NCBI GenBank assembly: GCA_041691815.1
Contig: JBEPTZ010000033.1
Coordinates: 1 to 37,319, forward strand
DNA: 37,319 bases
From: 70-18 sp041691815
GTDB lineage: Bacteria; Pseudomonadota; Alphaproteobacteria; Acetobacterales; Acetobacteraceae
Direction of reading: 5' to 3'
The translations under genes and the position numbers were made by a program. Below, in pieces: positions 30,032-37,319 of this stretch. Numbering within the stretch: position 1 is the stretch's first letter; every line of letters starts with the position of its first letter. Under the pieces are notes generated by a model that was not told the origin of the DNA, did no database searches, and saw nothing but the letters and a program-made list of their open reading frames with translations.

Positions 30032-31592
30032 ATTTCTGCTGACTGCGGCAGCAACCCTGGCGGCGCCGGCGATCGCGCGGGCACAGGGGAAAAACGTGCT
30101 GCGCTTCGTGCCCTATGTCGATCTCGCGGTGCTCGACCCGATCACCAACACCAACGCGGTCACCCGCACCCACGCCTACCTGGTGTTCGACACCCTGTTC
30201 GCCACCGACTCCGCCTGGGAAATTCAGCCGCAAATGGCCGATGGCGCGGTGTGGGACGCCGATTTCCGCACCTGCGACATCAAGCTGCGCGACGGATTAC
30301 GCTTTCACGACAACACCCCGGTGCTGGCCCGCGATGCGGCGGCCAGCCTGCGCCGCTGGGGCAAGCGCGACCTGTTCGGGCAGGCGGTGATGGCCGCCAC
30401 CGACGAGATTTCCGCGCCCGACGACCACACGCTGCGCTTCCGCATGAAGCACGCCTTCCCACTGTTGCTGCATGCGTTGGGCAAGCTGGGGCCGAACATG
30501 CCGGCAATCATGCCCGAGCGCCTCGCCCAGACCGAGGCGACCAAACAGGTCAGGGAACTGGTCGGCTCCGGCCCGTTCCGCTTCGTGGCGTCGGAGCGGC
30601 TGGCCGGGGCGCGGGTGGTCTACGAGAAATTCACCGGCTACGTACCCCGCCAGGGCGGCGGCAGCGGCTATTCCGCCGGGCCGAAACAGGTGCTGCTCGA
30701 CCGCGTGGAATGGCAGATCATCCCCGATCCCTCCACTGCGCTGTCGGCGCTGCAAACCGGCGAGATCGACTGGCTGGAGACCCCGGCGCCCGATCTGCTG
30801 CCGGTGCTGCGCAAGGACGGCGCCGTGAAGGTGGAGACGCTGGACACCACCGGGCAGATGGCGATCCTGCGGTTCAACACGCTGATCCCGCCGTTCGACA
30901 ACCCGAAGCTGCGGCTGGCGGTGCTGCGGGCGATCGACCAGACCGAGTTCATGCGCGCCTATTCCAACGACTCCTCGCTGTGGCGCGTCGATGTCGGGGT
31001 GTTCACCGGCGGCACGCCGCTGGCCAGCAAGGCGGGCTTGCAGGGGCTGTTCGGCAAGACCGATTTCGCCCGCGCCCGCGCAGAGGTGAAGGCCTCCGGT
31101 TATGCCGGCGAGACGGTGGTGATCCTCAGCCCCACCGACCACCCGGTCAGCGGCCCGATGACCCAGGTGGCCGGCGACCTGTTCCAGAAGATCGGCCTGA
31201 AGGTGGATTTGCAGGCGATGGATTCCGGCACCGTGTTCCAGCGCCGCAACAATCGCGGCCCGATCGACAAGGGTGGCTGGAACGTGTTCCCGGCGGCGCT
31301 GAACGGGCTCGGCCAGACCAATCCGGCCGAGAGCTATCTGTGCCGCGGCAACGGCGCGCATGCCTGGTACGGCTGGCCGGACAGCCCGCAGGTGGAGCAA
31401 CTGCACGCCGCCTACCTGACCGCCACCGACAATGCCGCGCAGCACCGCATCGCCGACCAGTTGCAGACCGTGCTGATGCAGGAGGCGCCGTTTCTGCCGC
31501 TCGGCCAGGTGATCTCGCCGACCGCACATCGCACCACGCTCAGCGGCCTGCGCGAAGGCTTCCCGACCTTCTGGGGCGTCAGCAAGGCATGA
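30018..31592 (+). CDS. ABC transporter family 5 solute-binding protein (Tat-exported)
   Basis: The 524-residue protein is a large periplasmic receptor of the dipeptide/nickel/oligosaccharide family. It begins with a twin-arginine signal (QRREFLLTAAATLAAPAIA), cut near residue 22-25. Conserved family stretches include AYLVFDTLFATDSAWEIQPQ, the entry loop LRDGLRFHDNTPVLARDA, and GSGPFRFV. The ATG at 30018 has GGAGGGAG upstream and lies inside the end of the Pht5-like gene. No permease or ATPase gene is in this operon, so it must share a transporter encoded elsewhere or act as a sensor. The ligand is probably the operon's substrate, possibly a carboxylic acid rather than a peptide. Confidence 0.9.
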   Translation: MQRREFLLTAAATLAAPAIARAQGKNVLRFVPYVDLAVLDPITNTNAVTRTHAYLVFDTLFATDSAWEIQPQMADGAVWDADFRTCDIKLRDGLRFHDNTPVLARDAAASLRRWGKRDLFGQAVMAATDEISAPDDHTLRFRMKHAFPLLLHALGKLGPNMPAIMPERLAQTEATKQVRELVGSGPFRFVASERLAGARVVYEKFTGYVPRQGGGSGYSAGPKQVLLDRVEWQIIPDPSTALSALQTGEIDWLETPAPDLLPVLRKDGAVKVETLDTTGQMAILRFNTLIPPFDNPKLRLAVLRAIDQTEFMRAYSNDSSLWRVDVGVFTGGTPLASKAGLQGLFGKTDFARARAEVKASGYAGETVVILSPTDHPVSGPMTQVAGDLFQKIGLKVDLQAMDSGTVFQRRNNRGPIDKGGWNVFPAALNGLGQTNPAESYLCRGNGAHAWYGWPDSPQVEQLHAAYLTATDNAAQHRIADQLQTVLMQEAPFLPLGQVISPTAHRTTLSGLREGFPTFWGVSKA

Positions 31593-32782
31593 CCGGCGCC
31601 CCGCCGCTGGCCGGCATACGGGTGCTCGACCTCACCTCGGTGGTGGTCGGGCCGACCTGCACCCTGCTGCTGGCCCAGCAGGGGGCGGAGGTGATCAAGC
31701 TGGAACCGCCGGAGGGCGACCTGCTGCGCCGGCTCGGCGGGCGTGGCCGAAATCCTGGCATGGCGCCGAAATTCCTGCATTTCAACCGCGGCAAGCGCTC
31801 GATCAGCATCGACCTGAAGGCGCCCGAGGGGCTGGCGGTGGCGCGCCGGCTGGCCGCCACGGTGGACGTGTTCGTCTCCAACATCCGCCCCGCCGCACTG
31901 CGCCGGCTGGGGTTGGCCTGGGAGGATTTGCAGCCGCTCAACCCAAGGCTGGTGCATTGCGCCATCGCCGGCTTCGGCTCGGGCGGGCGCTACCGTGATC
32001 TGCCGGCCTACGACACCATCGTCCAGGGCGCCTCCGGCATGGCGGCGGCGATGGCGCGGCGCTATGGCACGCCGGGCTACCTGCCGTTCGTCGCCGCCGA
32101 CCACATGACCGGCTTTCTGGCCGCGCAGGCGATCTGCGCCGCCCTGGTCGGCCGCGCCGCCAGCGGCCGCGGGCAGGCGGTAGAGGTGCCGATGTTCGAG
32201 AACATGGTGAGTTTCGTGCTCACCGAGCACATGGCCCAGCGGACCTATGGTCCGGACGGCGAAATGGGCGATCCGCGCATCATGGACCCGCTCGGCCAGC
32301 CGGTGCAGACGCTGGATGGGTGGATCTGCGTGTCGCCGAATACCGATGCGCAGGCGTTCGGGTTTTTCGAGGCGATCGGGCGGCCGGAATTGCAGGACGA
32401 TCCGCGATTCTGCTCGGTGGCGGCGCGGCTGGCCAACGTAAAGGCCTATTTTACGGTGCGAAAAGAGGGGCTTTCGACGCAAAAAACTGCCTTCTGGCTG
32501 CAAAAACTGCGCGAAAAACAGGTGCCGGCGATGCAGATGACTGCCATGGAGGACCTGTTCGACGATCCGCATCTGGCCGATGTCGGATTGATCGAGAAGC
32601 AGAACCATCACAGCGAGGGCGAGGTGCTGGCGCTCAACCCGGCGACCCGGTTTTCCGACGGTGCGCCGGTGCTGCGCGATACGCCACGGCAGGGTGAGGA
32701 CGGGCCGGCGATCCTGCACGAACTCGGCTATACCGAGGATGAAATCGCCGCCCTGCTGGCCGGGCCGGTGCGGGCGCCATGA
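31589..32782 (+). CDS. CaiB/BaiF (class III) CoA-transferase
   Basis: The 397-residue enzyme moves CoA between carboxylic acids. The N-terminal RVLDLTSVVVGPTCTLLLAQ (11-30) is the family Rossmann start, and the catalytic Asp is Asp171 in FVAADHMTGFLAAQ. The family also includes succinyl-CoA:mesaconate/citramalate, oxalate and carnitine transferases. Its neighbour 3' is a mesaconyl-CoA-hydratase-like protein, which favours a mesaconate-, itaconate- or citramalate-like acid. The ATG overlaps the previous stop (ATGA, 31589-31592), and the next gene overlaps it in the same way. A stretch at about 32435-32520 uses noticeably more A/T-rich codons than the rest of the gene. Confidence 0.92.
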   Translation: MTGAPPLAGIRVLDLTSVVVGPTCTLLLAQQGAEVIKLEPPEGDLLRRLGGRGRNPGMAPKFLHFNRGKRSISIDLKAPEGLAVARRLAATVDVFVSNIRPAALRRLGLAWEDLQPLNPRLVHCAIAGFGSGGRYRDLPAYDTIVQGASGMAAAMARRYGTPGYLPFVAADHMTGFLAAQAICAALVGRAASGRGQAVEVPMFENMVSFVLTEHMAQRTYGPDGEMGDPRIMDPLGQPVQTLDGWICVSPNTDAQAFGFFEAIGRPELQDDPRFCSVAARLANVKAYFTVRKEGLSTQKTAFWLQKLREKQVPAMQMTAMEDLFDDPHLADVGLIEKQNHHSEGEVLALNPATRFSDGAPVLRDTPRQGEDGPAILHELGYTEDEIAALLAGPVRAP

Positions 32783-33594
32783 GCGGGGCGCTGGAGGGCT
32801 GGATCGGCCGCAGTCGTAGCCAGCAGGACGAGATCACCCGGCCGGCTTTGCAGCGCATCGCGGCGCTGCTGGATCGGGAGGTGGGGTTCGTTGCCGGCGA
32901 GGCGATTCCGCCGCATTGGTATGCGATGTTCTTTCCCGAGATCGCCCGGCAATCGGCGCTGGGGCCGGATGGGCATCCCAAGCGCGGTGATTTCCTGCCG
33001 CCGGTGGCGCTGCCGCGGCGGATGTTCGCCGGCCGGCGGGTGCGGTTTCACGCGCCGCTGCTGGTCGGCGACGCGGCCGAGAAACGCAGCGAAATCATCG
33101 CCATCACGCCGAAGACCGGCCGCAGCGGGGCGATGGTGTTCGTGACCATCAGCCACCGGATCAGCGTTGGCGGCAGGCTGTGCGTCAGCGAGGACCAGGA
33201 CGTGGTGTATCGCGAAGCGGCGGTGCCGGGTGCCCCGCCGCCACCGCCGACCCCGGCGCCCGAGGCGGTATGGCAGCAGCAGGTGGTGCCGTCGCCGACC
33301 TTGCTGTTTCGCTATTCGGCGGTGACCTGGAACACCCATCGCATCCACTACGACGCCGATTATGCCCGCGGCGAAGAGGGCTATCCGGCGCTGGTGGTCA
33401 ATGGCGGCCTGACCCTGCTGCTGCTACTGGAAGCGGCGATCCGCGAACACGGGCGCACGCCGGCGGCGCTCTCGGTGCGCAACCTGCGGCCGCTGTTTGC
33501 CAATGCCCCGGTGACCTTGGCCGGCGACGGCGCCCGCACCGCCTGGGCGGTCGGCCCGGGGAATGCGCTGGCGGTGATGGCCGAGCTGGACTGA
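32779..33594 (+). CDS. HTD2/Meh-type MaoC-like hydratase (mesaconyl-C4-CoA or itaconyl-CoA hydratase family)
   Basis: The 271-residue protein is a double-hotdog hydratase of the HTD2 group. The first hotdog is the FAS1-like N-terminal domain (1-150, with PRRMFAGRRVRF at 79-90). The second carries YSAVTWNTHRIHYDADYA (179-196), with the catalytic Asp/His equivalents in N185-T-H-R-I-H190-Y-D192. This is the motif form of mitochondrial HTD2 and of mesaconyl-C4-CoA hydratase from Chloroflexus, rather than of the standard (R)-specific enoyl hydratases. A Pro-rich linker (150-162) joins the domains. The ATGA overlap with the CoA-transferase gene implies they act in sequence: acid to acyl-CoA, then hydration or dehydration. 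It ends the operon, 74 bases before hisG. Confidence 0.88.
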   Translation: MSGALEGWIGRSRSQQDEITRPALQRIAALLDREVGFVAGEAIPPHWYAMFFPEIARQSALGPDGHPKRGDFLPPVALPRRMFAGRRVRFHAPLLVGDAAEKRSEIIAITPKTGRSGAMVFVTISHRISVGGRLCVSEDQDVVYREAAVPGAPPPPPTPAPEAVWQQQVVPSPTLLFRYSAVTWNTHRIHYDADYARGEEGYPALVVNGGLTLLLLLEAAIREHGRTPAALSVRNLRPLFANAPVTLAGDGARTAWAVGPGNALAVMAELD

Positions 33595-33668
33595 CGGTTG
33601 CCGCCAACCCCTTCCCTGCAACGACGACCCGGTGTAACCCCGCCCGGAATGCTCGACAGGATTTTGTG

Positions 33669-34388
33669 ATGACCGCCGAATTTCGCGCCGGACAGTTGCA
33701 GCCGGAGGCTTCCAGCCCGCTCATTCTGGCTTTGCCGAAGGGGCGCATTCTCGCCGAGTGTGCGCCGTTGCTGCATCGGGCGGGGATCTATCCGCATCCG
33801 GATTATGCCGATGAGGGCAGCCGCAGTTTGCGGTTTCCCACCGAGGAGCCGGGGCTGGATGTGGTGCGGGTGCGCAGTTTCGACGTGGCGACGTTTGTCG
33901 CGTTCGGGGCGGCGCAGGTGGGGATTTGCGGTGCCGATGTGTTGATGGAGTTCGATTATCCGGAGATTTATGCGCCGCTCGATCTGGGGATCGGGGGGTG
34001 CCGGGTGTCGGTGGCGGAGCCGGTGGCGACAGCCGGGAGCGATGATCCGCGGACCTGGTCGCGGGTGCAGGTGGCGACCAAGTATCCGAACATCGCGCGG
34101 CGGCATTATGCCAGTCGCGGGGTGCATGCCGATGTGGTGCATCTGAACGGGGCGATGGAACTGGCGCCGGGGCTGGGGCTGGCGCGGCTGATCGTCGACC
34201 TGGTGGCGACCGGGTCGACGTTGAAGGCGAACGGGTTGGTGGAGACCGAGGTGATCGCGCAGGTGACCAGCCGGCTGATCGTCAACCGGACGGCGTTGAA
34301 GACCAGGCCGGAGGAGGTGGGGGCGCTGATCGCGCGGTTCCGCGCGGCGATGGTGGGGGCGGCGATGGACGCGGGGGCGGCGGCGTGA
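33669..34388 (+). CDS. hisG: ATP phosphoribosyltransferase catalytic subunit (short form)
   Basis: The 239-residue enzyme catalyses the first step of histidine synthesis (ATP plus PRPP). Recognisable stretches are LILALPKGRILAEC (18-31), FGAAQVGICGADVL, VATKYPNIARRHYA and DLVATGSTLKANGLVE, the PRPP-binding loop. The protein ends after this loop and lacks the C-terminal regulatory domain. It is therefore the short HisG, which needs HisZ for activity and feedback control; hisZ is not in the window. The ATG at 33669 has AGGA seven bases upstream. The hisD start overlaps its stop (GTGA). Confidence 0.95.
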   Translation: MTAEFRAGQLQPEASSPLILALPKGRILAECAPLLHRAGIYPHPDYADEGSRSLRFPTEEPGLDVVRVRSFDVATFVAFGAAQVGICGADVLMEFDYPEIYAPLDLGIGGCRVSVAEPVATAGSDDPRTWSRVQVATKYPNIARRHYASRGVHADVVHLNGAMELAPGLGLARLIVDLVATGSTLKANGLVETEVIAQVTSRLIVNRTALKTRPEEVGALIARFRAAMVGAAMDAGAAA

Positions 34389-35683
34389 AGCGGCTTTCGA
34401 CCGCCGAGACGGGGTTCGAGGCGGCGTTTGTGGCGCTGCTGGAGCAGGCGCGGGAGACCACGGCGCGGGTGGACGCGGTGGTGGCCGAGATCATCGCGGC
34501 GGTGCGGGCGCGGGGGGATGCGGCGCTGTGCGAGTATACCTCGCGGTTTGATCGGTTCGAACTGGTGCCCGAGCGGATTGCGGTGACGGCGGCCGAGATC
34601 GATGCGGCGGTGGCGACGGTGCCGGCGGCGCTGCTGGCGGCGCTGGAGGTGGCGGCCGGACGCATTGAGGCATTTCATGCGTTGCAGATGCCGGCGGATA
34701 TTCGCACCACGGATGCGGCGGGGCTGACGCTGGGGATGCGCTGGGGGGCGCTGGATGCGGTGGGGCTGTATGTGCCGGGGGGGAAGGCGGCGTATCCGTC
34801 CTCGGTGCTGATGAACGCGTTGCCGGCGCGGGTGGCCGGCGTCGGGCGGATTGCAATGTGCGTGCCGACTCCGGACGGGGTGCTGAACCCGCTGGTGCTG
34901 GCGGCGGCGCGACGGGCCGGGGTCTCCGAGGTTTATCGGGTGGGCGGGGCGCAGGCGGTGGCCGCACTCGCCTGGGGGACGGCGAGTATTGCGCCGGTGG
35001 ACCGGATTGTCGGGCCGGGGAATGCCTATGTTGCCGAGGCGAAGCGGCAGGTGTTCGGCCGGGTGGGGATCGATAATATCGCCGGGCCGTCCGAGGTGGT
35101 GGTGGTGGCGGATGCCGGGAATGATGCGCGGCAGGTGGCGGTCGATCTGCTGGCGCAGGCCGAGCATGACGAGTCCGCACAGGCGATTCTGATCACCGAT
35201 GATGCGGGGTTCGGCGCGGCGGTGGCGGCGGCGGTGGCGGCCGAGTTGCCGAGCCTGGCGCGGGCGGCGATCGCCGGCGCCTCGTGGCAGGCGCACGGCG
35301 CGGTGGTGGTGGTGCGGGACTGGGACGAAGCGGTGCGGCTGGTGGATCGGCTGGCGCCGGAGCATCTGCAGGTGATGCTGCCGGATGCGGCGGGGTTTTT
35401 CGCCCGGGTGCGGCATGCCGGGGCGGTGTTTCTGGGCCGGTTCGCGCCGGAGGCCTTGGGGGATTACGTCGCCGGGCCGAACCATGTGCTGCCGACCGGG
35501 CGGACGGCGCGGTTTGCCTCGGGGCTGTCGGTGTATGATTTCCTGAAGCGCACGACCTGGGTGGAGGCCGACGAGGCCGGGCTGGCGGCGGTGGGGCCGG
35601 CGGCGGTGGCGCTGGCGGAGGCCGAGGGGTTGCAGGCACACGCCAGGAGCGTAGCCCTGCGCCTGGGTCAGGGCCGGGGGTAG
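34385..35683 (+). CDS. hisD: Histidinol dehydrogenase
   Basis: The 432-residue zinc enzyme oxidises histidinol to histidine in two NAD-dependent steps, the last reactions of the pathway. Conserved parts include VGLYVPGGKAAYPSSVLMN (126-144), DRIVGPGNAYVAEAKR, GPSEVVVVAD, and LLAQAEHDESAQAILIT with zinc ligands Gln258 and His261. The catalytic pair is Glu326-His327 in APEHLQ, followed by GDYVAGPNHVLPTG with Asp360. The GTG start overlaps the hisG stop by four bases. Length and numbering agree with E. coli HisD. Confidence 0.96.
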   Translation: MKRLSTAETGFEAAFVALLEQARETTARVDAVVAEIIAAVRARGDAALCEYTSRFDRFELVPERIAVTAAEIDAAVATVPAALLAALEVAAGRIEAFHALQMPADIRTTDAAGLTLGMRWGALDAVGLYVPGGKAAYPSSVLMNALPARVAGVGRIAMCVPTPDGVLNPLVLAAARRAGVSEVYRVGGAQAVAALAWGTASIAPVDRIVGPGNAYVAEAKRQVFGRVGIDNIAGPSEVVVVADAGNDARQVAVDLLAQAEHDESAQAILITDDAGFGAAVAAAVAAELPSLARAAIAGASWQAHGAVVVVRDWDEAVRLVDRLAPEHLQVMLPDAAGFFARVRHAGAVFLGRFAPEALGDYVAGPNHVLPTGRTARFASGLSVYDFLKRTTWVEADEAGLAAVGPAAVALAEAEGLQAHARSVALRLGQGRG

Positions 35684-35694
35684 GCCGGCTTTGC

Positions 35695-35723
35695 TTGACG
35701 TTGCGGGGTTCGACCATCATGTT
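35695..35723 (+). promoter_or_regulatory. Candidate promoter of infA
   Basis: TTGACG (35695-35700) is followed after 17 bases by CATGTT (35718-35723). The -35 box is good and the -10 weak. It lies in the 73-base gap between hisD and infA and would give infA a leader of about 25-30 bases, letting a high-demand translation factor be expressed apart from the his genes. Confidence 0.35.
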
Positions 35724-35756
35724 GCGGCCCAACCCTATGACCGACAAAGAGGCCTG

Positions 35757-35975
35757 ATGTCCAAAGAAGACATGATCGAGTTCAGCGGCACAGTGATGGA
35801 GTTGCTCCCCAACGCCATGTTTCGCGTCAAGCTGGACAACGAGCACTCCATTCTGGCGCATACCAGTGGCAAGATGCGCAAGAACCGCATCCGCGTGCTG
35901 GCGGGCGACCGGGTGAATGTCGAGATGACCCCCTACGATTTGACCAAGGGTCGGATTACGTTTCGATTCAAGTAG
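35757..35975 (+). CDS. infA: Translation initiation factor IF-1
   Basis: The 72-residue single-domain (S1/OB-fold) protein is exactly the usual IF-1 length. It binds the ribosomal A site during initiation. Typical phrases are MSKEDMIEFSGTVMELLPNA, MFRVKLDNEHSILAHTSGKM, RIRVLAGDRVNVEMTPYDL and KGRITFRFK. The start MSKED at 35757 is preceded by AAAGAGG; an earlier in-frame codon at 35691 adds an unrelated stretch. It is followed after eight bases by maf, an order frequent in alphaproteobacteria. Confidence 0.97.
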   Translation: MSKEDMIEFSGTVMELLPNAMFRVKLDNEHSILAHTSGKMRKNRIRVLAGDRVNVEMTPYDLTKGRITFRFK

Positions 35976-35983
35976 ATTTAAGC

Positions 35984-36553
35984 GTGCCTGGCGGGCTGGT
36001 GCTGGCATCGGCGAGTCCGCGCCGGCTGGCGCTGCTGGCGCAGATTGGCGTGGTGCCGGCGGCGGTGGTGGCACCCGAGATCGACGAAACCCCTGGCAAG
36101 GCCGAGTTGCCGCGGCTGTTGGCGCTGCGGCTGGCGCGCGCCAAGGCGGCGGCGGTGGCGGCGGACGGCTATGTGCTGGCGGCCGACACCGTGGTGGGCT
36201 GCGGGCGGCGGGTGCTGCCGAAGGCGGAGGACGCGGGAACCGCGCGGCGCTGCCTGGAACTGCTGTCCGGGCGGCGGCACATGGTGTTCACCGCGGTGGT
36301 GGTGCGGGCGCCGGATGGCCGCGTGGCGGAGCGGGTGGCCGAGAGCGCGGTGACCTTCGCACGGCTGACCGAGGCGCAGTTGCGGGCGTATCTGGACGGC
36401 GGCGAGTGGCGGGGCAAGGCCGGTGGCTATGCCATCCAGGGGCTGGCGGCGGGGTATATCAGGGCGCTGTCGGGGAGCTATTCCAACGTGGTGGGGCTGC
36501 CGCTGTTCGAGACCGCGCAGTTGCTGCGGGGCCTGGGCTATCTGCATCCATGA
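35984..36553 (+). CDS. maf: Maf-family nucleotide pyrophosphatase
   Basis: The 189-residue cytoplasmic enzyme hydrolyses non-canonical or standard nucleoside triphosphates (dTTP/UTP, or m7GTP in the YceF group) to monophosphates. Diagnostic motifs are LASASPRRLALL (7-18), with the catalytic ASxSPRR loop, the acidic site AADTVVGC, and KAGGYAIQGLAAGYI near the C-terminus. It starts with GTG at 35984 (GTGCCTGGC), because no ATG fits and the SASPRR loop must be near the N-terminus. Its stop overlaps the next start (ATGA). I cannot assign the exact subgroup with certainty. Confidence 0.92.
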   Translation: MPGGLVLASASPRRLALLAQIGVVPAAVVAPEIDETPGKAELPRLLALRLARAKAAAVAADGYVLAADTVVGCGRRVLPKAEDAGTARRCLELLSGRRHMVFTAVVVRAPDGRVAERVAESAVTFARLTEAQLRAYLDGGEWRGKAGGYAIQGLAAGYIRALSGSYSNVVGLPLFETAQLLRGLGYLHP

Positions 36554-37319
36554 CGATACGCGCCTCGGTCAGCCCCGGCGAAGTGCGGGTGGCGGTGAGC
36601 GGGGGCGGCGGGCTGGTCGACTACGCGATCTGGCGGCCTGGGGCGCCGGATGGGGTGGGCGACGTGCATCGTGGGCGGGTGACGGCGCACCTGCCGGCGC
36701 TGGCCGGGGCATTTGTGGCGCTGGCAGGCGGGGCGAGCGGGTTTCTGCCAGATAGCGAGGGCGGCCGGGCGCCGGAGGGCAGCGTGCTGGCGGTGCGGGT
36801 GACGCGGGCGGCGCAGGGCGGCAAGGGGCCACGGCTGTCGGCGCGGGCGGTGGCCGTGGCGTGCGGGTCCGGGGCCCCTGCCCTGCTGCGGCGCGGGCCG
36901 GGGGGACTGGAGCGGCTGGCGGCGTTGCATCCCGAGGCCGACATTCTGCTCGATGACGCGGGGCTGGCGGCGCGGTTGCGGCCGCTGTTGGGCGCGCGGT
37001 TGCGCGTGGTGCCGGCGGCGTTCGATGAGGCGACGCTGGCGGCGGTGGAGGCGTTGGCGGGGCCTGAGGCGACGCTGCCCGGGGGGGCGGTGATGTCGGT
37101 GCATCCGACGCCGGCGTTGACCGCGATCGATCTGGATCTGGCTGCCGGGGCGGCCGGGCGGCGGGGCAAGGGGGCGGCGCATGATGCGGCCAACCGGGCG
37201 GCGCTGCCGGAACTGGCGCGGCAGATCCGGTTGCGCAATCTGGGTGGCGGGATTGTGGTGGATTTCGCCGGGCTGTCGGCCAGGCGGCGGGTGGGGTTGG
37301 CGCCGGCGCTGGCCGAGGC
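36550..37319 (+). CDS. rng: Ribonuclease E/G family protein (N-terminal part, cut by window edge)
   Basis: About 256 residues of an RNase E/G-type endoribonuclease are visible before the sequence ends. An S1-like region comes first (VHRGRVTAHLPALAGAFVAL, then GFLPDSEG). It is followed by the catalytic domain, with TAIDLDLAAG carrying the first metal-binding Asp and NLGGGIVVDFAGLSARRRV carrying the second. These correspond to the two catalytic Asp positions of RNase E (303 and 346). The S1 and 5'-sensor parts are compact, as in short alphaproteobacterial RNase E/G-like proteins encoded after infA-maf. The ATG at 36550 overlaps the maf stop. The C-terminus is outside the window. Confidence 0.87.
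   Translation, partial: MTIRASVSPGEVRVAVSGGGGLVDYAIWRPGAPDGVGDVHRGRVTAHLPALAGAFVALAGGASGFLPDSEGGRAPEGSVLAVRVTRAAQGGKGPRLSARAVAVACGSGAPALLRRGPGGLERLAALHPEADILLDDAGLAARLRPLLGARLRVVPAAFDEATLAAVEALAGPEATLPGGAVMSVHPTPALTAIDLDLAAGAAGRRGKGAAHDAANRAALPELARQIRLRNLGGGIVVDFAGLSARRRVGLAPALAE

Noticed and set aside
30251..31588. Upstream extension of the CoA-transferase frame
   Set aside because: The frame is open for 1.3 kb upstream, but that part is the out-of-frame shadow of the solute-binding protein gene. The CaiB family start (RVLDLTSVVVGP) and the ATGA overlap fix the start at 31589.

Overview
The window is dense, GC-rich bacterial DNA whose gene content and order point to an alphaproteobacterium, most likely Rhodospirillales/Acetobacteraceae. 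The reasons are a dprA-topA-rnr block, a hisG-hisD...infA-maf-rng block, a PleD-type diguanylate cyclase that follows Caulobacter PleD through its N-terminal receiver, a cysteine-free L33, and a YfcG-type glutathione transferase. The taxonomic call is inference from protein resemblance and gene order, not from a marker search.

Layout, left to right. (1) Positions 1-1354: a Ser/Thr protein kinase running off the left edge, ending in a suspicious poly-G tract. (2) 1661-2095: osmC, convergent with the next block across a strong hairpin. (3) 2138-11455, minus strand: nine tightly packed genes encoding, in transcription order, an FAD/Fe-S 2-hydroxyacid dehydrogenase, a DUF924 protein, a PhnZ-like HD-domain oxygenase, a class I glutamine amidotransferase, a complete polyamine-type ABC importer, and an RraA-family protein with an altered signature. 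This looks like import plus catabolism of a small organic solute. (4) 11655-14618: an AT-richer orphan with a possible cysteine-peptidase triad, serine-glyoxylate aminotransferase, a YfcG-like thiol transferase and a DUF1127 protein. (5) 14861-18230: an acyl-CoA synthetase and a PleD-like response regulator, divergent across a region with a 30-bp tandem repeat. A dispersed 42-bp AT-rich element flanks this pair in inverted orientation. (6) 18364-26290, minus strand: rpmG, an S41 peptidase, rnr, topA and dprA.

(7) 26409-33594, plus strand: a secreted alpha/beta hydrolase, then a tightly coupled six-gene operon. It encodes a DUF6282 TIM-barrel hydrolase, a GalB-like PIG-L protein (4-oxalomesaconate hydratase family), a cytoplasmic protein of the 4,5-dihydroxyphthalate decarboxylase family, a Tat-exported family 5 solute-binding protein, a CaiB/BaiF CoA-transferase and an HTD2-type hydratase. 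I know of no described pathway with this combination; it is the best candidate here for an uncharacterised system, probably catabolism of an aromatic-derived or branched dicarboxylic acid. (8) 33669-37319: hisG (short, HisZ-dependent type), hisD, infA, maf and the start of an RNase E/G gene cut by the right edge.

Most genes are unambiguous. The weakest calls are the orphan at 11655, the substrates of the two transporter/catabolic clusters, and the promoters. I saw no tRNA, rRNA, CRISPR array, transposase or phage gene. All statements come from reading the sequence; no database search was possible.
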